Assembly: GCA_000306725.1 (NCBI GenBank)
Contig: CP003083.1
Location: 186,001 to 250,000 of the forward strand
Reading direction: 5' to 3'
DNA from: Methanolobus psychrophilus R15
GTDB taxonomy: Archaea > Halobacteriota > Methanosarcinia > Methanosarcinales > Methanosarcinaceae
Length of the DNA stretch: 64,000 bases
The first letter of the stretch is position 1, and every line of letters starts with the position of its first letter. The notes beneath the pieces are model-generated. The model did no database searches. It worked only from the letters and a program-made list of their open reading frames with translations, and was not told the DNA's origin. The translations under genes and the position numbers were made by a program. Shown piece by piece: positions 44,808 to 53,647 of the stretch.

Positions 44808-44883
44808 AGCCCGGTAGTGTAGTGGTCAATCATGCAGGACTCTGGATCCCGCAACCTCGGTTCGAATCCGTGCCGGGCTACCA
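44808..44883 (+). tRNA. tRNA-Gln (anticodon CUG), CCA encoded
   Basis: AGCCCGG (44808-44814) pairs with CCGGGCT (44873-44879), followed by discriminator A and an encoded CCA (44881-44883). The anticodon loop is CTCTGGA, giving CUG, and the T arm is GGTTCGAATCC. Class I structure with no intron. Confidence 0.93.
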
Positions 44884-44987
44884 AAATCCTTTACATAGTG
44901 CTATTTTTAGGCCATTCATCAGCTATTCTTCAGCGCATTTCTTCCTGTGTACTTCATCACCTCTAATCCCTTCTTTTGATTAAACGA

Positions 44988-45209
44988 ATGCACCTAAAGA
45001 TTACTTCCCCTTTCCGGGATAAGCAGTGGCTCGGACATATCACCGACCTAGTAAAATATCCACATAGCGTGAAGAGAATCGTTCCAAGAAGTTATACGTA
45101 TGAATATTTCTTTTCCCTGTCTGCAAGCATAAAGATAGGAGGAAAGGTGAAGGATTTTATACGCCATGCTGTGTTGTTAGGGTGGCTTGTAGAGGTGCTG
45201 GAACCTTAA
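44988..45209 (+). CDS. Hypothetical 73-aa protein
   Basis: From ATG 44988 it reads MHLKITSPFRDKQWLGHITDLVKYPHSVKRIVPR and ends WLVEVLEP. It is basic with one mildly hydrophobic end. No family is recognised and the RBS is weak. Codon use looks plausible, but I cannot exclude chance. Confidence 0.35.
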   Translation: MHLKITSPFRDKQWLGHITDLVKYPHSVKRIVPRSYTYEYFFSLSASIKIGGKVKDFIRHAVLLGWLVEVLEP

Positions 45210-45229
45210 AATGGCCACATGTAACCCAT

Positions 45230-45958
45230 CTATGCAAATACCCAGAGCCAGGAATAATAGAATCCTGCCACTAAAAAAATGATTGCTGCTGCAAGCCTCA
45301 TGTTTTTCTCAACCGCATGGAACTTATTCACAAACTCACCTACCCTGGAGACCGAGTACACCAGAAGAATTGAGAAGAATATTACCGGTAATGCTGTTGC
45401 AATTGCAAACATTGAGGGGATAATGATCGGATCTCCTGAAGCCATTGATATAGGTATAAGCATCCCAAAGAACAGGACAGCACTGAATGGGCAGAATGAG
45501 AGAGCGAAGATAAAGCCAAGCAGGAACCCACCCGCATACCCTTTGTCCCCGCATCTTTCACTCAGTTTACTAATCATGCCACATCCTTTGAAAGAAGGCA
45601 TCCTATCGGCTGTAAGCATGAGAAATCCGAGAAGGATGAAGAACGGACCCAGTAACATTCCTCCGTTTTTCTGTAAAAACAGAGCAATATCCTGGCTGCT
45701 CAACCCTACCCAGAGAATAGATGATGCCACAAGCACGTATGCAAACATTCGCCCAAGAGTATAAACAAGACCTACTGCTACAGTGTGCCTGCCATGGCCA
45801 ATCCTTTTAGAGATGTAAGCTATAGCAGTTATGTTGGTTGTCAGGGGACAGGGGCTGATAGCAGTCATCAGACCTATGAAAAAGGCAGCGACCAGCGGGA
45901 TATCATTGCTTCCCATTGATTGCAGAGACCCAAACAGGAACCCTAAAAGATCAGTCAT
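45230..45958 (-). CDS. arsG: ArsG-type / DsbD-like membrane permease
   Basis: The 242-aa protein has six or seven transmembrane helices. The first carries TAISPCPLTTNITAIAY and a later one ALSFCPFSAVLFFGM. This paired PCP/CPF cysteine-proline arrangement is typical of the CcdA/DsbD fold and of ArsG-type aromatic-arsenical efflux permeases. It starts at 45958, directly next to the ArsF-like stop, so translation is coupled. It may move reducing equivalents or an arsenical across the membrane; the arsenic genes within 4 kb favour the latter. Confidence 0.8.
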   Translation of the reverse strand: MTDLLGFLFGSLQSMGSNDIPLVAAFFIGLMTAISPCPLTTNITAIAYISKRIGHGRHTVAVGLVYTLGRMFAYVLVASSILWVGLSSQDIALFLQKNGGMLLGPFFILLGFLMLTADRMPSFKGCGMISKLSERCGDKGYAGGFLLGFIFALSFCPFSAVLFFGMLIPISMASGDPIIIPSMFAIATALPVIFFSILLVYSVSRVGEFVNKFHAVEKNMRLAAAIIFLVAGFYYSWLWVFA

Positions 45959-46402
45959 TCAGAGCCCTTCCAGTTTTTCATTGATGACTCCACGCAGATA
46001 GGCCATATATTTCTCTTTGTCATTTATCAGATACCAGACATTCACATTCTGCTCGGCAGTAAAACCGTTCTCATTATACGTACCTATCCACAAAGACGAG
46101 TATGCAGCCCCGTACCTTTTAGCCAGTTCCCTGTTCTCGGGCAGGTCATAATTCACGTGCCTGAAGACAAGATCACCTGACTGAATCTCATCTGCGAAAT
46201 ACTCGTTTACAGTAGCCTCAGCATACGCTCCGACAACCCGGCAGCTGTAACATTGCATGTTTCCATAAAAGTGGATAACTTCAATATGAGGGTCTGCTTT
46301 TAACTTACTGTCGGTAGTCTGTGCGCTATCCTCTTTATTATTCCCAATACAGCCTACTGAAAGCAACATAAGGACAACCAGAATGATTAATAATCTATTC
46401 AT
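45959..46402 (-). CDS. arsF: ArsF-type thioredoxin-like lipoprotein
   Basis: The 147-aa protein has a lipobox (LLSVGCIGN, Cys18) that would anchor it outside the membrane. A thioredoxin-like domain follows with the redox pair Cys51-x-x-Cys54 in FYGNMQCYSCRVVG. Homologues are annotated as the ArsF subunit of a nitro-arsenical reductase system paired with the ArsG permease, and the same adjacency is seen here. Function beyond exported thiol redox is inferred. Confidence 0.8.
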   Translation of the reverse strand: MNRLLIILVVLMLLSVGCIGNNKEDSAQTTDSKLKADPHIEVIHFYGNMQCYSCRVVGAYAEATVNEYFADEIQSGDLVFRHVNYDLPENRELAKRYGAAYSSLWIGTYNENGFTAEQNVNVWYLINDKEKYMAYLRGVINEKLEGL

Positions 46403-46467
46403 CTAAACACCATGTAAAATACATTTTTTATTAAGTGGATATATGCAAGGTAGTAATTTTCTTGATA

Positions 46468-46623
46468 TCAAAAGGTAAAGCTTCTATTTCTTTCATTCAT
46501 CATTAACTTCACTATCTGCTCGTAAAAATCCTTATGCATAGCTGCCCTGGCAATTTCAGATCCCATTTCAGCATATTGCGAAATGTAGGGCCCGTCTGTG
46601 AGGATGATTGTCAGGGTTGCCAC
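46468..46623 (-). pseudogene. Truncated DsrE-family protein (51 aa)
   Basis: From GTG at 46623 the frame reads MATLTIILTDGPYISQYAEMGSEIARAAM. This closely fits the N-terminus of small DsrE-family proteins (about 110 aa), but it ends after 51 codons with MNERNRSFTF. The conserved C-terminal cysteine half is missing and I find it in no frame downstream. It follows the iron-sulfur regulator by 10 bp on the same strand, so it was probably once co-transcribed with it. Confidence 0.6.
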
Positions 46624-46633
46624 TGCTTGCCCC

Positions 46634-47431
46634 TTAAAGGTATTCCATAAGAGCCCTCAGGTGCTCCAGGTTAACAGCATATTTTTGCTCAAGCAAAGGC
46701 GTGCATTTATCCAGTGTTGTTTCTTTACCTACCAGCCGGATAGCAAAGGAATAGCAGCTTTGCTCACCACATATATGGCAGTTGGTCTTGGGAAGGTATT
46801 CATAGATATGTGAATGGTCCACCTTTACCTTTTCCCGTTTAACAGGTGTGATGCCCTTTTCAATGGCTGAGTTAATGGTATTTTTGATATCCTCAAGGAT
46901 CTGCCCGGCCTCATCATCACCAGTGATCATGGTCATGGTGATATTGCCAGTTGAGTAAGCAGTGATCAGAATATTTCCTTTCTGTATGATTAATATCCCA
47001 AGCTTTTCCGAATATCTTGCCCTTGGAAAAAGAGGTTCCAGCACTTGCAGTGCGCCCTCCAGGGGTGGGTCCATTCTTGCAATGACCCGGTATTTATTCG
47101 GATCTGCTATACAGGGCAAAAGTTGCCTGATTTCTACAACTTCTATCGACTTTGTTCCTGAAAGGTCTTTCCTGGCCTCTGCAGGCTTTCCCTCCTTGGA
47201 CTCAAGCAGGTTCTTACCAAAGTCAGTTAATTCCAGCATTTCCTCTCTAATGCTAATAAGTCCTGCACGCTGTAGTATCTGCAAGTGATAGTCCAGCATG
47301 GCCTGGCCCAGAGCCCTGCCAATATCTTCCTTTGATCTGGCATTCTCACTCAGTAAACTCATGATCTTTCTTCTGGCGGCATTTGACATGGCATTACTCA
47401 CCAGTTTTATCTCTGCTGGGGATTCAGGCAT
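46634..47431 (-). CDS. ArsR-type winged-helix regulator with C-terminal [4Fe-4S] motif
   Basis: In the 265-aa protein residues 7-80 are an ArsR-like winged helix (ARRKIMSLLSENARSKEDIGRAL, then YHLQILQRAGLI). The middle (100-200) is an alpha/beta domain resembling a duplicated TBP/ACT-like half. The end has Cys218, Cys221, Cys226 and Cys243 (TNCHICGEQSCYSFAIRL), the spacing of the 4Fe-4S motif of corrinoid Fe-S proteins. This would make an Fe-S-sensing regulator, possibly of thiol or arsenic stress. It is adjacent to the arsF/arsG pair and the truncated DsrE gene. Confidence 0.8.
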   Translation of the reverse strand: MPESPAEIKLVSNAMSNAARRKIMSLLSENARSKEDIGRALGQAMLDYHLQILQRAGLISIREEMLELTDFGKNLLESKEGKPAEARKDLSGTKSIEVVEIRQLLPCIADPNKYRVIARMDPPLEGALQVLEPLFPRARYSEKLGILIIQKGNILITAYSTGNITMTMITGDDEAGQILEDIKNTINSAIEKGITPVKREKVKVDHSHIYEYLPKTNCHICGEQSCYSFAIRLVGKETTLDKCTPLLEQKYAVNLEHLRALMEYL

Positions 47432-47784
47432 ATTTCCTCACCTCTGCTATCATCGTCTTATTCATGGTTATAGTGTTCCTTAATGAAGAAAGTCCATGAG
47501 ACTGGAAATCAATCGGTACAGAAAACACAGACATCCTAAGTTTAGCGCCACAAATTGCAATTATCCTTATATCTGGCAATTGTAACTAAGCTTTTCATTT
47601 ATGCTATCATATGTGGAAATGCGTATATATGAATGTTGTGATTCAATAACTGTTGACACTCCCAATTTTATACAATAAGTCGCTCTTTAAAATAGGGTTA
47701 AAATATTTTTGCGTAAAATGCAGCTTCACAAACTACCCAATTTAAATACAATAATATGGACTTATAGGTTGGGGATTAGTATTG
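47432..47784. promoter_or_regulatory. Divergent promoter region between the Fe-S regulator and GntP permease
   Basis: This 350-bp region has no gene. AT-rich TATA-like tracts occur at 47700-47760 for the permease. No clear palindromic operator was seen. Confidence 0.35.
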
Positions 47785-49086
47785 ATGGGACCAATTAGTA
47801 TTCTATTAGTTACACTGCTGTTCATTCTTATTCTTACTGCACGGTTGAGAGTGCACCCTTTCCTGAGTTTGATCGGCGGCTCTCTACTAGTCGGAGTTCT
47901 GGCAGGAGAGACTCAGGGAACTATGGAAGCGATCACTACTGGCATGAGCAGCATCTTTGCGGAATATGCTATTGTAGTTACTGGCGGAAGTATCATAGGA
48001 GTGATACTGCAAAAGAGCGGTGCAACCTCGATAATAGCAGATGATATAATAAAAATATTCAAAAAGCCAGTATTGGCGCTTTTGCTGCTGGGATTCATGT
48101 TCGCAGTGCCTATGATGTGCCTGATATTGGCATTTATAATCTTTCTTCCAGTTGCCAAAGACCTGAGTGAAAAGCTCAACCTGAAGAAAGGTGTTACAGA
48201 AGGTGCCCTCGCGCTGGGAACAATGGTTTCCTTCGGTCTGATATATCCTTCACCCGGTATTTACGCTTTTATAAGAGACGTAGGTCCCACCGCTGAGATA
48301 AGTGCATTCAGAGTATTAGTCACTGGACTATTCATTGCTGTGCCTGTTTCACTGGTAGGATACCTTTACATAATAAAGGTATACAATATGAAGACAAAGG
48401 AGGATTACTTCCGACACACATCTCCTGCAAAGAACCCCGCTGTCGCAGGTCCTCTTCCCAGCAGGGTAGCTTGCTATGCACCCATCATCATTCCGGTTGT
48501 ACTTATTCTTATGCGCATCACTACGCATTCCCCTGTGTTCTATTTCATTGGCAATCCTGGTATGGCACTGATGTCAGGGGCGGTCATGGCAATGGTATTA
48601 CCAACCAGGAATTTCGTCTCTGCTGATGTAAGAGCGTGGGTCGAGAAAGGCATCAGGAGAAGCGGTCTTGTAATGCTGGACATATGCGGAGGCGGTGCAC
48701 TTGGAGCAACCCTTGCAATGGCAGGTGTTGGCGAAGCACTTGGCAACATTCTGCTAGTTTCAAGCATTCCCGCACTGTTAATTCCGTTCGTGATAGGGGC
48801 AGCCATCCAGACCGTGCAGGGTTCAAGGATGGTGACATTGTTCGTTGCATCTGCACTGGTTGTACCTATTATGCCACAACTTGGACTGCCTGCAGAAATT
48901 GTGCTCTTCTCGATGGCTTCAGGAACATTTCTCATATCTCATTTTAATGACCCCTTCTTCTGGGTATTGGGAGACTTTGCGGATATGGAGATTCCCCAGA
49001 TACTCAAAACATACACAATGGGAGGCATAGTTATGGGTATTACCAGCATGACAATGACTGGTGTGATCTATTATGCATTCTATTGA
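47785..49086 (+). CDS. GntP-family permease
   Basis: The 433-aa protein has about 12 membrane segments. GntP-type features are the N-terminal LRVHPFLSLIGGSLLVGVLAG, the FAEYAIVVTGGSIIGVILQKSGA loop, ILAFIIFLPVAKDL, and the C-terminal GSRMVTLFVAS and LISHFNDPFFWVLGDF. GntP members carry gluconate or other organic anions. In an archaeal arsenic/thiol setting the substrate is open. ATG 47785 is taken over the preceding TTG. Confidence 0.85.
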   Translation: MGPISILLVTLLFILILTARLRVHPFLSLIGGSLLVGVLAGETQGTMEAITTGMSSIFAEYAIVVTGGSIIGVILQKSGATSIIADDIIKIFKKPVLALLLLGFMFAVPMMCLILAFIIFLPVAKDLSEKLNLKKGVTEGALALGTMVSFGLIYPSPGIYAFIRDVGPTAEISAFRVLVTGLFIAVPVSLVGYLYIIKVYNMKTKEDYFRHTSPAKNPAVAGPLPSRVACYAPIIIPVVLILMRITTHSPVFYFIGNPGMALMSGAVMAMVLPTRNFVSADVRAWVEKGIRRSGLVMLDICGGGALGATLAMAGVGEALGNILLVSSIPALLIPFVIGAAIQTVQGSRMVTLFVASALVVPIMPQLGLPAEIVLFSMASGTFLISHFNDPFFWVLGDFADMEIPQILKTYTMGGIVMGITSMTMTGVIYYAFY

Positions 49087-49210
49087 ACAGGAGATTTCCT
49101 TCCCTTTTTCTCTTTATAAGCAAGCAAAAAGTAGATTGTGCGGAAAACAGGCTTGTATTTCAGTTTGTGATTTTCAAGCGTGCACTAAGTATTAATAGCA
49201 TTGTCAATAT

Positions 49211-49226
49211 ATACGCATATACGCAT
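49211..49226 (+). promoter_or_regulatory. Tandem 8-bp repeat at the arsR start
   Basis: ATACGCAT occurs twice head to tail (49211-49218, 49219-49226) and runs into the ATG of arsR. A repressor bound here would block transcription or initiation; autoregulation by ArsR is the obvious guess. Confidence 0.35.
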
Positions 49227-49635
49227 GTACGAAACAACAACGAAACCCAGGGAAGCAACAGGGCAATGGGAAGACTTTTTCAAAGTACTTTCCGATGAAA
49301 CGAGGTTGAGAATCCTCATGCTTTTGAGTCAGAGAGAACTTTGTGTGTGCGAGATATGTCAAATATTAGACCTGCCTCAACCCAAGATATCACGTCATCT
49401 GGCGAAAATGCGCGATCTCAATTTTGTAAAAGACCTCAGGGAAGGACAATGGACTTTTTATTATCTCAGCATTGAAGATCCGCTTTTAAGGAACATTATG
49501 CACCAGTTGTCTGCAAATGGTCACACCCATGCTGTTATTAGTAATGACATGGAACGGTTTGCCCGAAAAGAGAAATCAGGAAGCATGTGCCAACGAGCTG
49601 AACGAATCTCTGTACAAGTGGAGCCCAGAAAGTGA
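49225..49635 (+). CDS. arsR: ArsR-family arsenic/metalloid-responsive repressor
   Basis: The 136-aa protein starts at MYETTTK (49225). Its winged helix shows DETRLRILMLLSQRELCVCEICQILDLPQPKISRHLAKMRDL. The ELCVCEIC motif on the DNA-binding helix is the classical ArsR metal site that binds As(III)/Sb(III) through three cysteines. The stop overlaps the next gene's start (TGATG), so it leads the ars operon arsR-DUF169-Met-rich-arsD. Confidence 0.9.
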   Translation: MYETTTKPREATGQWEDFFKVLSDETRLRILMLLSQRELCVCEICQILDLPQPKISRHLAKMRDLNFVKDLREGQWTFYYLSIEDPLLRNIMHQLSANGHTHAVISNDMERFARKEKSGSMCQRAERISVQVEPRK

Positions 49636-50366
49636 TGAAAGAAACTTCAGATATTCTCAAAAGCGTATTGAATTTGCAGCGAGAACCTGCGGGCATCAAG
49701 TTCTTAAAAGCCGGAGAAGAAGCAACTTTTACAGAAGCTTATGATGCAGGGACTAAGTCAAGGTACTGCCAGGCACTGATGAGAGTCGGAAAAGGAGAAA
49801 ATGTGTTGCTGACTGCTGAGAATATCTCTTGCCCTGCTTCTGCGGCTGCCTTTGGTCTGAAACCTTTGCCCATGCTCTCTTCCGGGCAGATGCTATTCAA
49901 AATGAGTCTGTTCGAAAGCCCCGATGCTGCCAGGAACGCTATGGAAGGAATGGTCCGGCTTGAGCAAGGGAAATATGCAGCAGTTCTGTGTTTCCTTGAG
50001 AACATCGAAATGGAACCTGACGTTGTTGTTATTGAAGGCTTGCCTGAACAACTGATGTGGCTGTCACTTGCATCCATATACGACACCGGAAAAAGATTAG
50101 AGTTCAATACAGCCGTGTTCCAGGCAACATGTGTGGATTCGACTGTGATACCCGTTGTGACAGGAAAGCTAAATTCTAGTCTGGGTTGCTACGGATGCAG
50201 AGAAGCTACAGATGCACTCGATGAAGAGAATCTCATAGGCATACCTTACGGAGAGATGGAAAGAATCACCCTGAACCTTCAAAAACTTGCTGCAAAGCCT
50301 ATGAAGAAAGTAAGATCAAAGGATGCACTGAAGTCGTTCAGCGGATGTGGATCTGACAGTGAATAA
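49635..50366 (+). CDS. DUF169-family protein
   Basis: The 243-aa protein has the DUF169 pattern: LQREPAGIKFLKAGE near the N-terminus, SRYCQALMRVGKGENVLLTAENISCPASAAAFGL with conserved cysteines, and VTGKLNSSLGCYGCRE near residue 190. The family is common in methanogens and of unknown biochemistry; the conserved cysteines suggest a metal or thiol role. It is translationally coupled to arsR, which implies expression under arsenic control. Confidence 0.85.
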   Translation: MKETSDILKSVLNLQREPAGIKFLKAGEEATFTEAYDAGTKSRYCQALMRVGKGENVLLTAENISCPASAAAFGLKPLPMLSSGQMLFKMSLFESPDAARNAMEGMVRLEQGKYAAVLCFLENIEMEPDVVVIEGLPEQLMWLSLASIYDTGKRLEFNTAVFQATCVDSTVIPVVTGKLNSSLGCYGCREATDALDEENLIGIPYGEMERITLNLQKLAAKPMKKVRSKDALKSFSGCGSDSE

Positions 50367-50388
50367 TACTACTAAAAGGAGGAATGAG

Positions 50389-50724
50389 ATGAACGATCAA
50401 CAGAACCCGATGGAAATGATGAAGATGATGATGTCAGGTGGAAAAATGCCTGAGATGATGCAGAAATGCATGGTTACTATGGAAACAATGGAAAAAGCCG
50501 TTAAAAAAAGTGCAGAGCTTGGGGCATATGCTACTCCTGAACTACACAGAATGTTTGAGGAATGGATGGATAGTGCCAGTGAAGACCTTTTGGAGGCACT
50601 GGATGAAACCCGGGACATAGGAGATCTCTCCAGTAAGCTTGGATTGTCGCAGCAGAGCATTAACATACTCTTGTTGAGACTTGCATCTATGGGGAAGATA
50701 CAAATAGATATTGCAAAGATGTAA
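50389..50724 (+). CDS. Met-rich small protein in the ars operon
   Basis: The start at 50389 has a strong AAGGAGG. The 111-aa protein begins with a Met-rich stretch (NPMEMMKMMMSGGKMPEMM, 10 Met), which could bind soft metals. A C-terminal winged-helix-like helix pair follows (GDLSSKLGLSQQSINILLLRLASMGKI). I do not know the family. Confidence 0.75.
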   Translation: MNDQQNPMEMMKMMMSGGKMPEMMQKCMVTMETMEKAVKKSAELGAYATPELHRMFEEWMDSASEDLLEALDETRDIGDLSSKLGLSQQSINILLLRLASMGKIQIDIAKM

Positions 50725-50850
50725 CTGGATCAGCCCCTCACTTTATTTTTTTGTTTTCTTACGACAGCAAATGTATAATAGGGGTGATAACACACCCTTC
50801 TATAGCAAGCCATATCCTGGCTTTTGGGTACCTAAAGGAGTGGAGATATA

Positions 50851-51198
50851 ATGGTGAAAATGATCATTTTTGATCCTGCAATGTGTTGTTCTACAGGTTT
50901 GTGCGGGCCTGTTATAGACCCGGATCTTTTGAGACTGTCAACAGCAATAAACAATCTGCAAAAAAAGGGAATCGATATTAAAAGACATAATCTCAGCAAT
51001 GATCCGCAGGCTTTTGTAGATAACAAGATTATCAATACAATACTGGATCGAGAGGGAGTCGATGTGCTACCTGTGACTATTGTTGATGATGAAGTGGTCA
51101 AGACAAAGAAATATCCTACAAACGAGGAACTGGTAAGTTTTTTGGATCTGCCTGAAAACTACTTAAGGTCTTCAGGAGTACCTGCCAACAAGGATTGA
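50851..51198 (+). CDS. arsD: ArsD arsenic metallochaperone
   Basis: The 115-aa protein has the ArsD start MIIFDPAMCCSTGLCGPVID with Cys12, Cys13 and Cys18, the three residues that bind As(III) and pass it to ArsA. The later vicinal cysteine pairs of plasmid ArsD are absent, as in many chromosomal forms. It sits upstream of arsA, from which it is separated by a 600-bp scar of IS1 and inverted arsA sequence. That scar may uncouple arsA from the operon. Confidence 0.93.
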   Translation: MVKMIIFDPAMCCSTGLCGPVIDPDLLRLSTAINNLQKKGIDIKRHNLSNDPQAFVDNKIINTILDREGVDVLPVTIVDDEVVKTKKYPTNEELVSFLDLPENYLRSSGVPANKD

Positions 51199-51273
51199 TC
51201 TGGCAGACAGCTTTTTTATTAAGGCATTGGTAAGTATATATAGTTATATATTATGATAGCCTACACATAAAGC

Positions 51274-51442
51274 GTGAATTGTCCCAAGTGCAATAGCTTT
51301 AATAACAAAAAGAACGGTAAAATCAATGGACTCCAACGCTATCAATGCCATGAATGTAGATACAATTATACAGTAGAACTTAAGTCTACTGCCTCTCCTC
51401 CCTCCGTTAAAAGACAAGCTTTACAGCTATACCTTGAAGGAT
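51274..51442 (+). pseudogene. IS1-family InsA N-terminal fragment
   Basis: GTG at 51274 opens NCPKCNSFNNKKNGKINGLQRYQCHECRYNYTVE, the zinc-finger start of IS1 InsA-type proteins, continuing to RQALQLYLEG. There the homology stops at the junction hairpin, and the DDE part is absent. The frame runs on to 51492 only by chance. Confidence 0.8.
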
Positions 51443-51478
51443 CTGCTGTACGGCCAAGGCGGATGTACGGTACAGCAG
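51443..51478. repeat. 9-bp inverted repeat at the IS1/arsA junction
   Basis: CTGCTGTAC (51443-51451) and GTACAGCAG (51470-51478) are perfect inverted arms with 18 bp between. The second arm ends exactly where the inverted arsA copy begins. It probably marks the IS1 remnant's boundary or a fold-back point. Confidence 0.6.
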
Positions 51479-51765
51479 AATGCAACTGCTGATGCAATTG
51501 TTGTTTTTCCAACTCCACCTTTACCCATGGTGAATATCACTTCTTTGCCGGATGAACAGAGGTCATCTATAACATCCCTGAGTTTTGGGATCTGCCTGGA
51601 ATTAAGCTTCTCATCACTGATGCTTGCCTTGTCTTCATACAAGAATGCCCTGACATTCTCAATGCCAATGATATTGTATGATCTAAGAGGGATCTCATAC
51701 ATATCTAATCTCTTAAGATCAGGAGGCATGCTTTCAATGGATCCCTGTTGCTTTTCAAAGAGACT
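51479..51765 (-). pseudogene. arsA: Inverted 287-bp copy of the middle of arsA
   Basis: This is the reverse complement of 52575-52861, reading MPPDLKRLDMYEIPLRSYNI and GKGGVGKTTIASAVA on the minus strand, apparently without differences. It lies upstream of arsA in opposite orientation, with 809 bp between the two copies. It is not a gene but creates a large inverted repeat around the arsA 5' half. Confidence 0.92.
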
Positions 51766-51815
51766 ACTAACTATACTTAATTAACAATGCCTTTATTAAA
51801 AGAGGGGGAAGGAAT

Positions 51816-53564
51816 ATGTTGAATGGAACATTCGATCCAAAACAAGTAGAGCTTGCCAAATATCTTTTCTTTACAGGTAAAGGTGGTGTTGGGAAAACAT
51901 CCGTTGCCTGTGCGGCTGCTGTGACTCTGGCTGATAACGGCAAGAGGGTTCTGCTGATCAGCACGGATCCGGCTTCAAACCTGCAGGATGTATTCCAGAC
52001 TGAGCTGAACATAGAAGGAGTTCCTATTAAAGGTGTCCCAAATCTGGTCGTGGCTAATCTTGACCCTGAAGAGGCTGCCAGGGAATACAGGGAAAGTGTA
52101 GTCGCACCGTACAGAGGAAAACTGCCCGATGCCCTGGTCAAAAATATGGAGGAGCAACTTTCAGGCTCATGCACTGTTGAGATAGCTGCTTTTAATGAGT
52201 TCTCAGGGTTCATAACTGACGAGAATACGGGACAGAATTACGATCACATAATTTTCGACACAGCACCTACCGGACATACCCTGCGGCTGATGCAGCTGCC
52301 CTCGGCCTGGAGTAACTTCATAAGTGAAAATACACATGGAGCTTCTTGTTTAGGCCAGCTTGCAGGACTTGAAAGTAAAAGGGAGATGTATAAGCAAGCA
52401 GTCCAAACCCTGTCCGATAAAGACAAGACCACTCTTATACTTGTTACACGCCCGGAGAACACGTCTCTTAAAGAAGCTGAAAGAGCTTCAATAGAATTGA
52501 GGGAGCTTGGTGTTAATAATCAAATACTTCTGATCAATGGCGTATTGCAAACGTATGACGATACTGTGTCCCGGAGTCTCTTTGAAAAGCAACAGGGATC
52601 CATTGAAAGCATGCCTCCTGATCTTAAGAGATTAGATATGTATGAGATCCCTCTTAGATCATACAATATCATTGGCATTGAGAATGTCAGGGCATTCTTG
52701 TATGAAGACAAGGCAAGCATCAGTGATGAGAAGCTTAATTCCAGGCAGATCCCAAAACTCAGGGATGTTATAGATGACCTCTGTTCATCCGGCAAAGAAG
52801 TGATATTCACCATGGGTAAAGGTGGAGTTGGAAAAACAACAATTGCATCAGCAGTTGCATTAGCCATGGTCCGGAGGGGCTCTAAAGTTCATCTCACGAC
52901 AACAGACCCTGCTGCTCATATCAAGTTTGTTATTGAAGATAGCGAGAACTTGACCACAAGCAGGATTGATGAAGAGGCAGAGCTGGCCAGGTACAAAGAA
53001 GAAGTGCTCTCAAAGGCCAGGGAAACAATGAGTGAAGATGATATCGTCTATATTGAAGAAGATCTGAGGTCTCCCTGTACGCAGGAAATTGCAGTTTTCA
53101 GAGCATTTGCCCAGATCGTAGAAAGATCCAAAGATGAGATCGTCGTTATTGATACAGCACCCACCGGACATACTCTGCTGCTGCTTGACTCGACCCTAAG
53201 TTATCATAGGGAGATCGAGCGGTCACAAGGCGACGTTCCGCAAGCCGTTCAGAATCTATTGCCCAAGCTGAGGGATCCTGATAAAACAGAGGTGCTTATC
53301 GTTGCATTAGCCGAGACTACACCTGTGCATGAGGCAATGAGACTTGAATCGGACTTGGAACGTGCCGGTATCAGCAGTAAATGGTGGATAATCAATTCAA
53401 GCCTGTATGCTACTCAGACAACAAACAAGACTCTCAGGGCAAAGGCCAGCAATGAGATCGAGTGGATAAACAAGGTTGATGAACACTCTAATGGGAATTT
53501 TGCAGTCATAGAGTGGAAGGCAGATGAAATCAAAGGAGAGAAACTGCTGGACCTGATAGAGTAG
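51816..53564 (+). CDS. arsA: ArsA arsenite-translocating ATPase (two-domain)
   Basis: The 582-aa protein has two homologous nucleotide-binding halves with P-loops FFTGKGGVGKTS (near residue 18) and FTMGKGGVGKTT (near 330). Each half contains a DTAPTGHTLRL/DTAPTGHTLLL signature, and metalloid-site cysteines occur in SGSCTVEIAAF, GASCLGQL and SPCTQEIAVF. It binds As(III) from ArsD and energises efflux; I saw no arsB/acr3 in the window. An AGAGGGGGAAGGA RBS precedes the ATG. A 287-bp segment is duplicated in inverted orientation upstream. Confidence 0.95.
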   Translation: MLNGTFDPKQVELAKYLFFTGKGGVGKTSVACAAAVTLADNGKRVLLISTDPASNLQDVFQTELNIEGVPIKGVPNLVVANLDPEEAAREYRESVVAPYRGKLPDALVKNMEEQLSGSCTVEIAAFNEFSGFITDENTGQNYDHIIFDTAPTGHTLRLMQLPSAWSNFISENTHGASCLGQLAGLESKREMYKQAVQTLSDKDKTTLILVTRPENTSLKEAERASIELRELGVNNQILLINGVLQTYDDTVSRSLFEKQQGSIESMPPDLKRLDMYEIPLRSYNIIGIENVRAFLYEDKASISDEKLNSRQIPKLRDVIDDLCSSGKEVIFTMGKGGVGKTTIASAVALAMVRRGSKVHLTTTDPAAHIKFVIEDSENLTTSRIDEEAELARYKEEVLSKARETMSEDDIVYIEEDLRSPCTQEIAVFRAFAQIVERSKDEIVVIDTAPTGHTLLLLDSTLSYHREIERSQGDVPQAVQNLLPKLRDPDKTEVLIVALAETTPVHEAMRLESDLERAGISSKWWIINSSLYATQTTNKTLRAKASNEIEWINKVDEHSNGNFAVIEWKADEIKGEKLLDLIE

Positions 53565-53647
53565 TGTGATCATCCAAGATACTTGCATTGTGAAAGCAAT
53601 AGTGATAATTTGGTACTTGTTTAGAATATGTACCATTAATTCCGGCA

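Noticed and set aside
51427-51729. 100-aa minus-strand ATPase-like ORF
   Set aside because: It is the inverted duplicate of arsA, without start signals or a complete domain.
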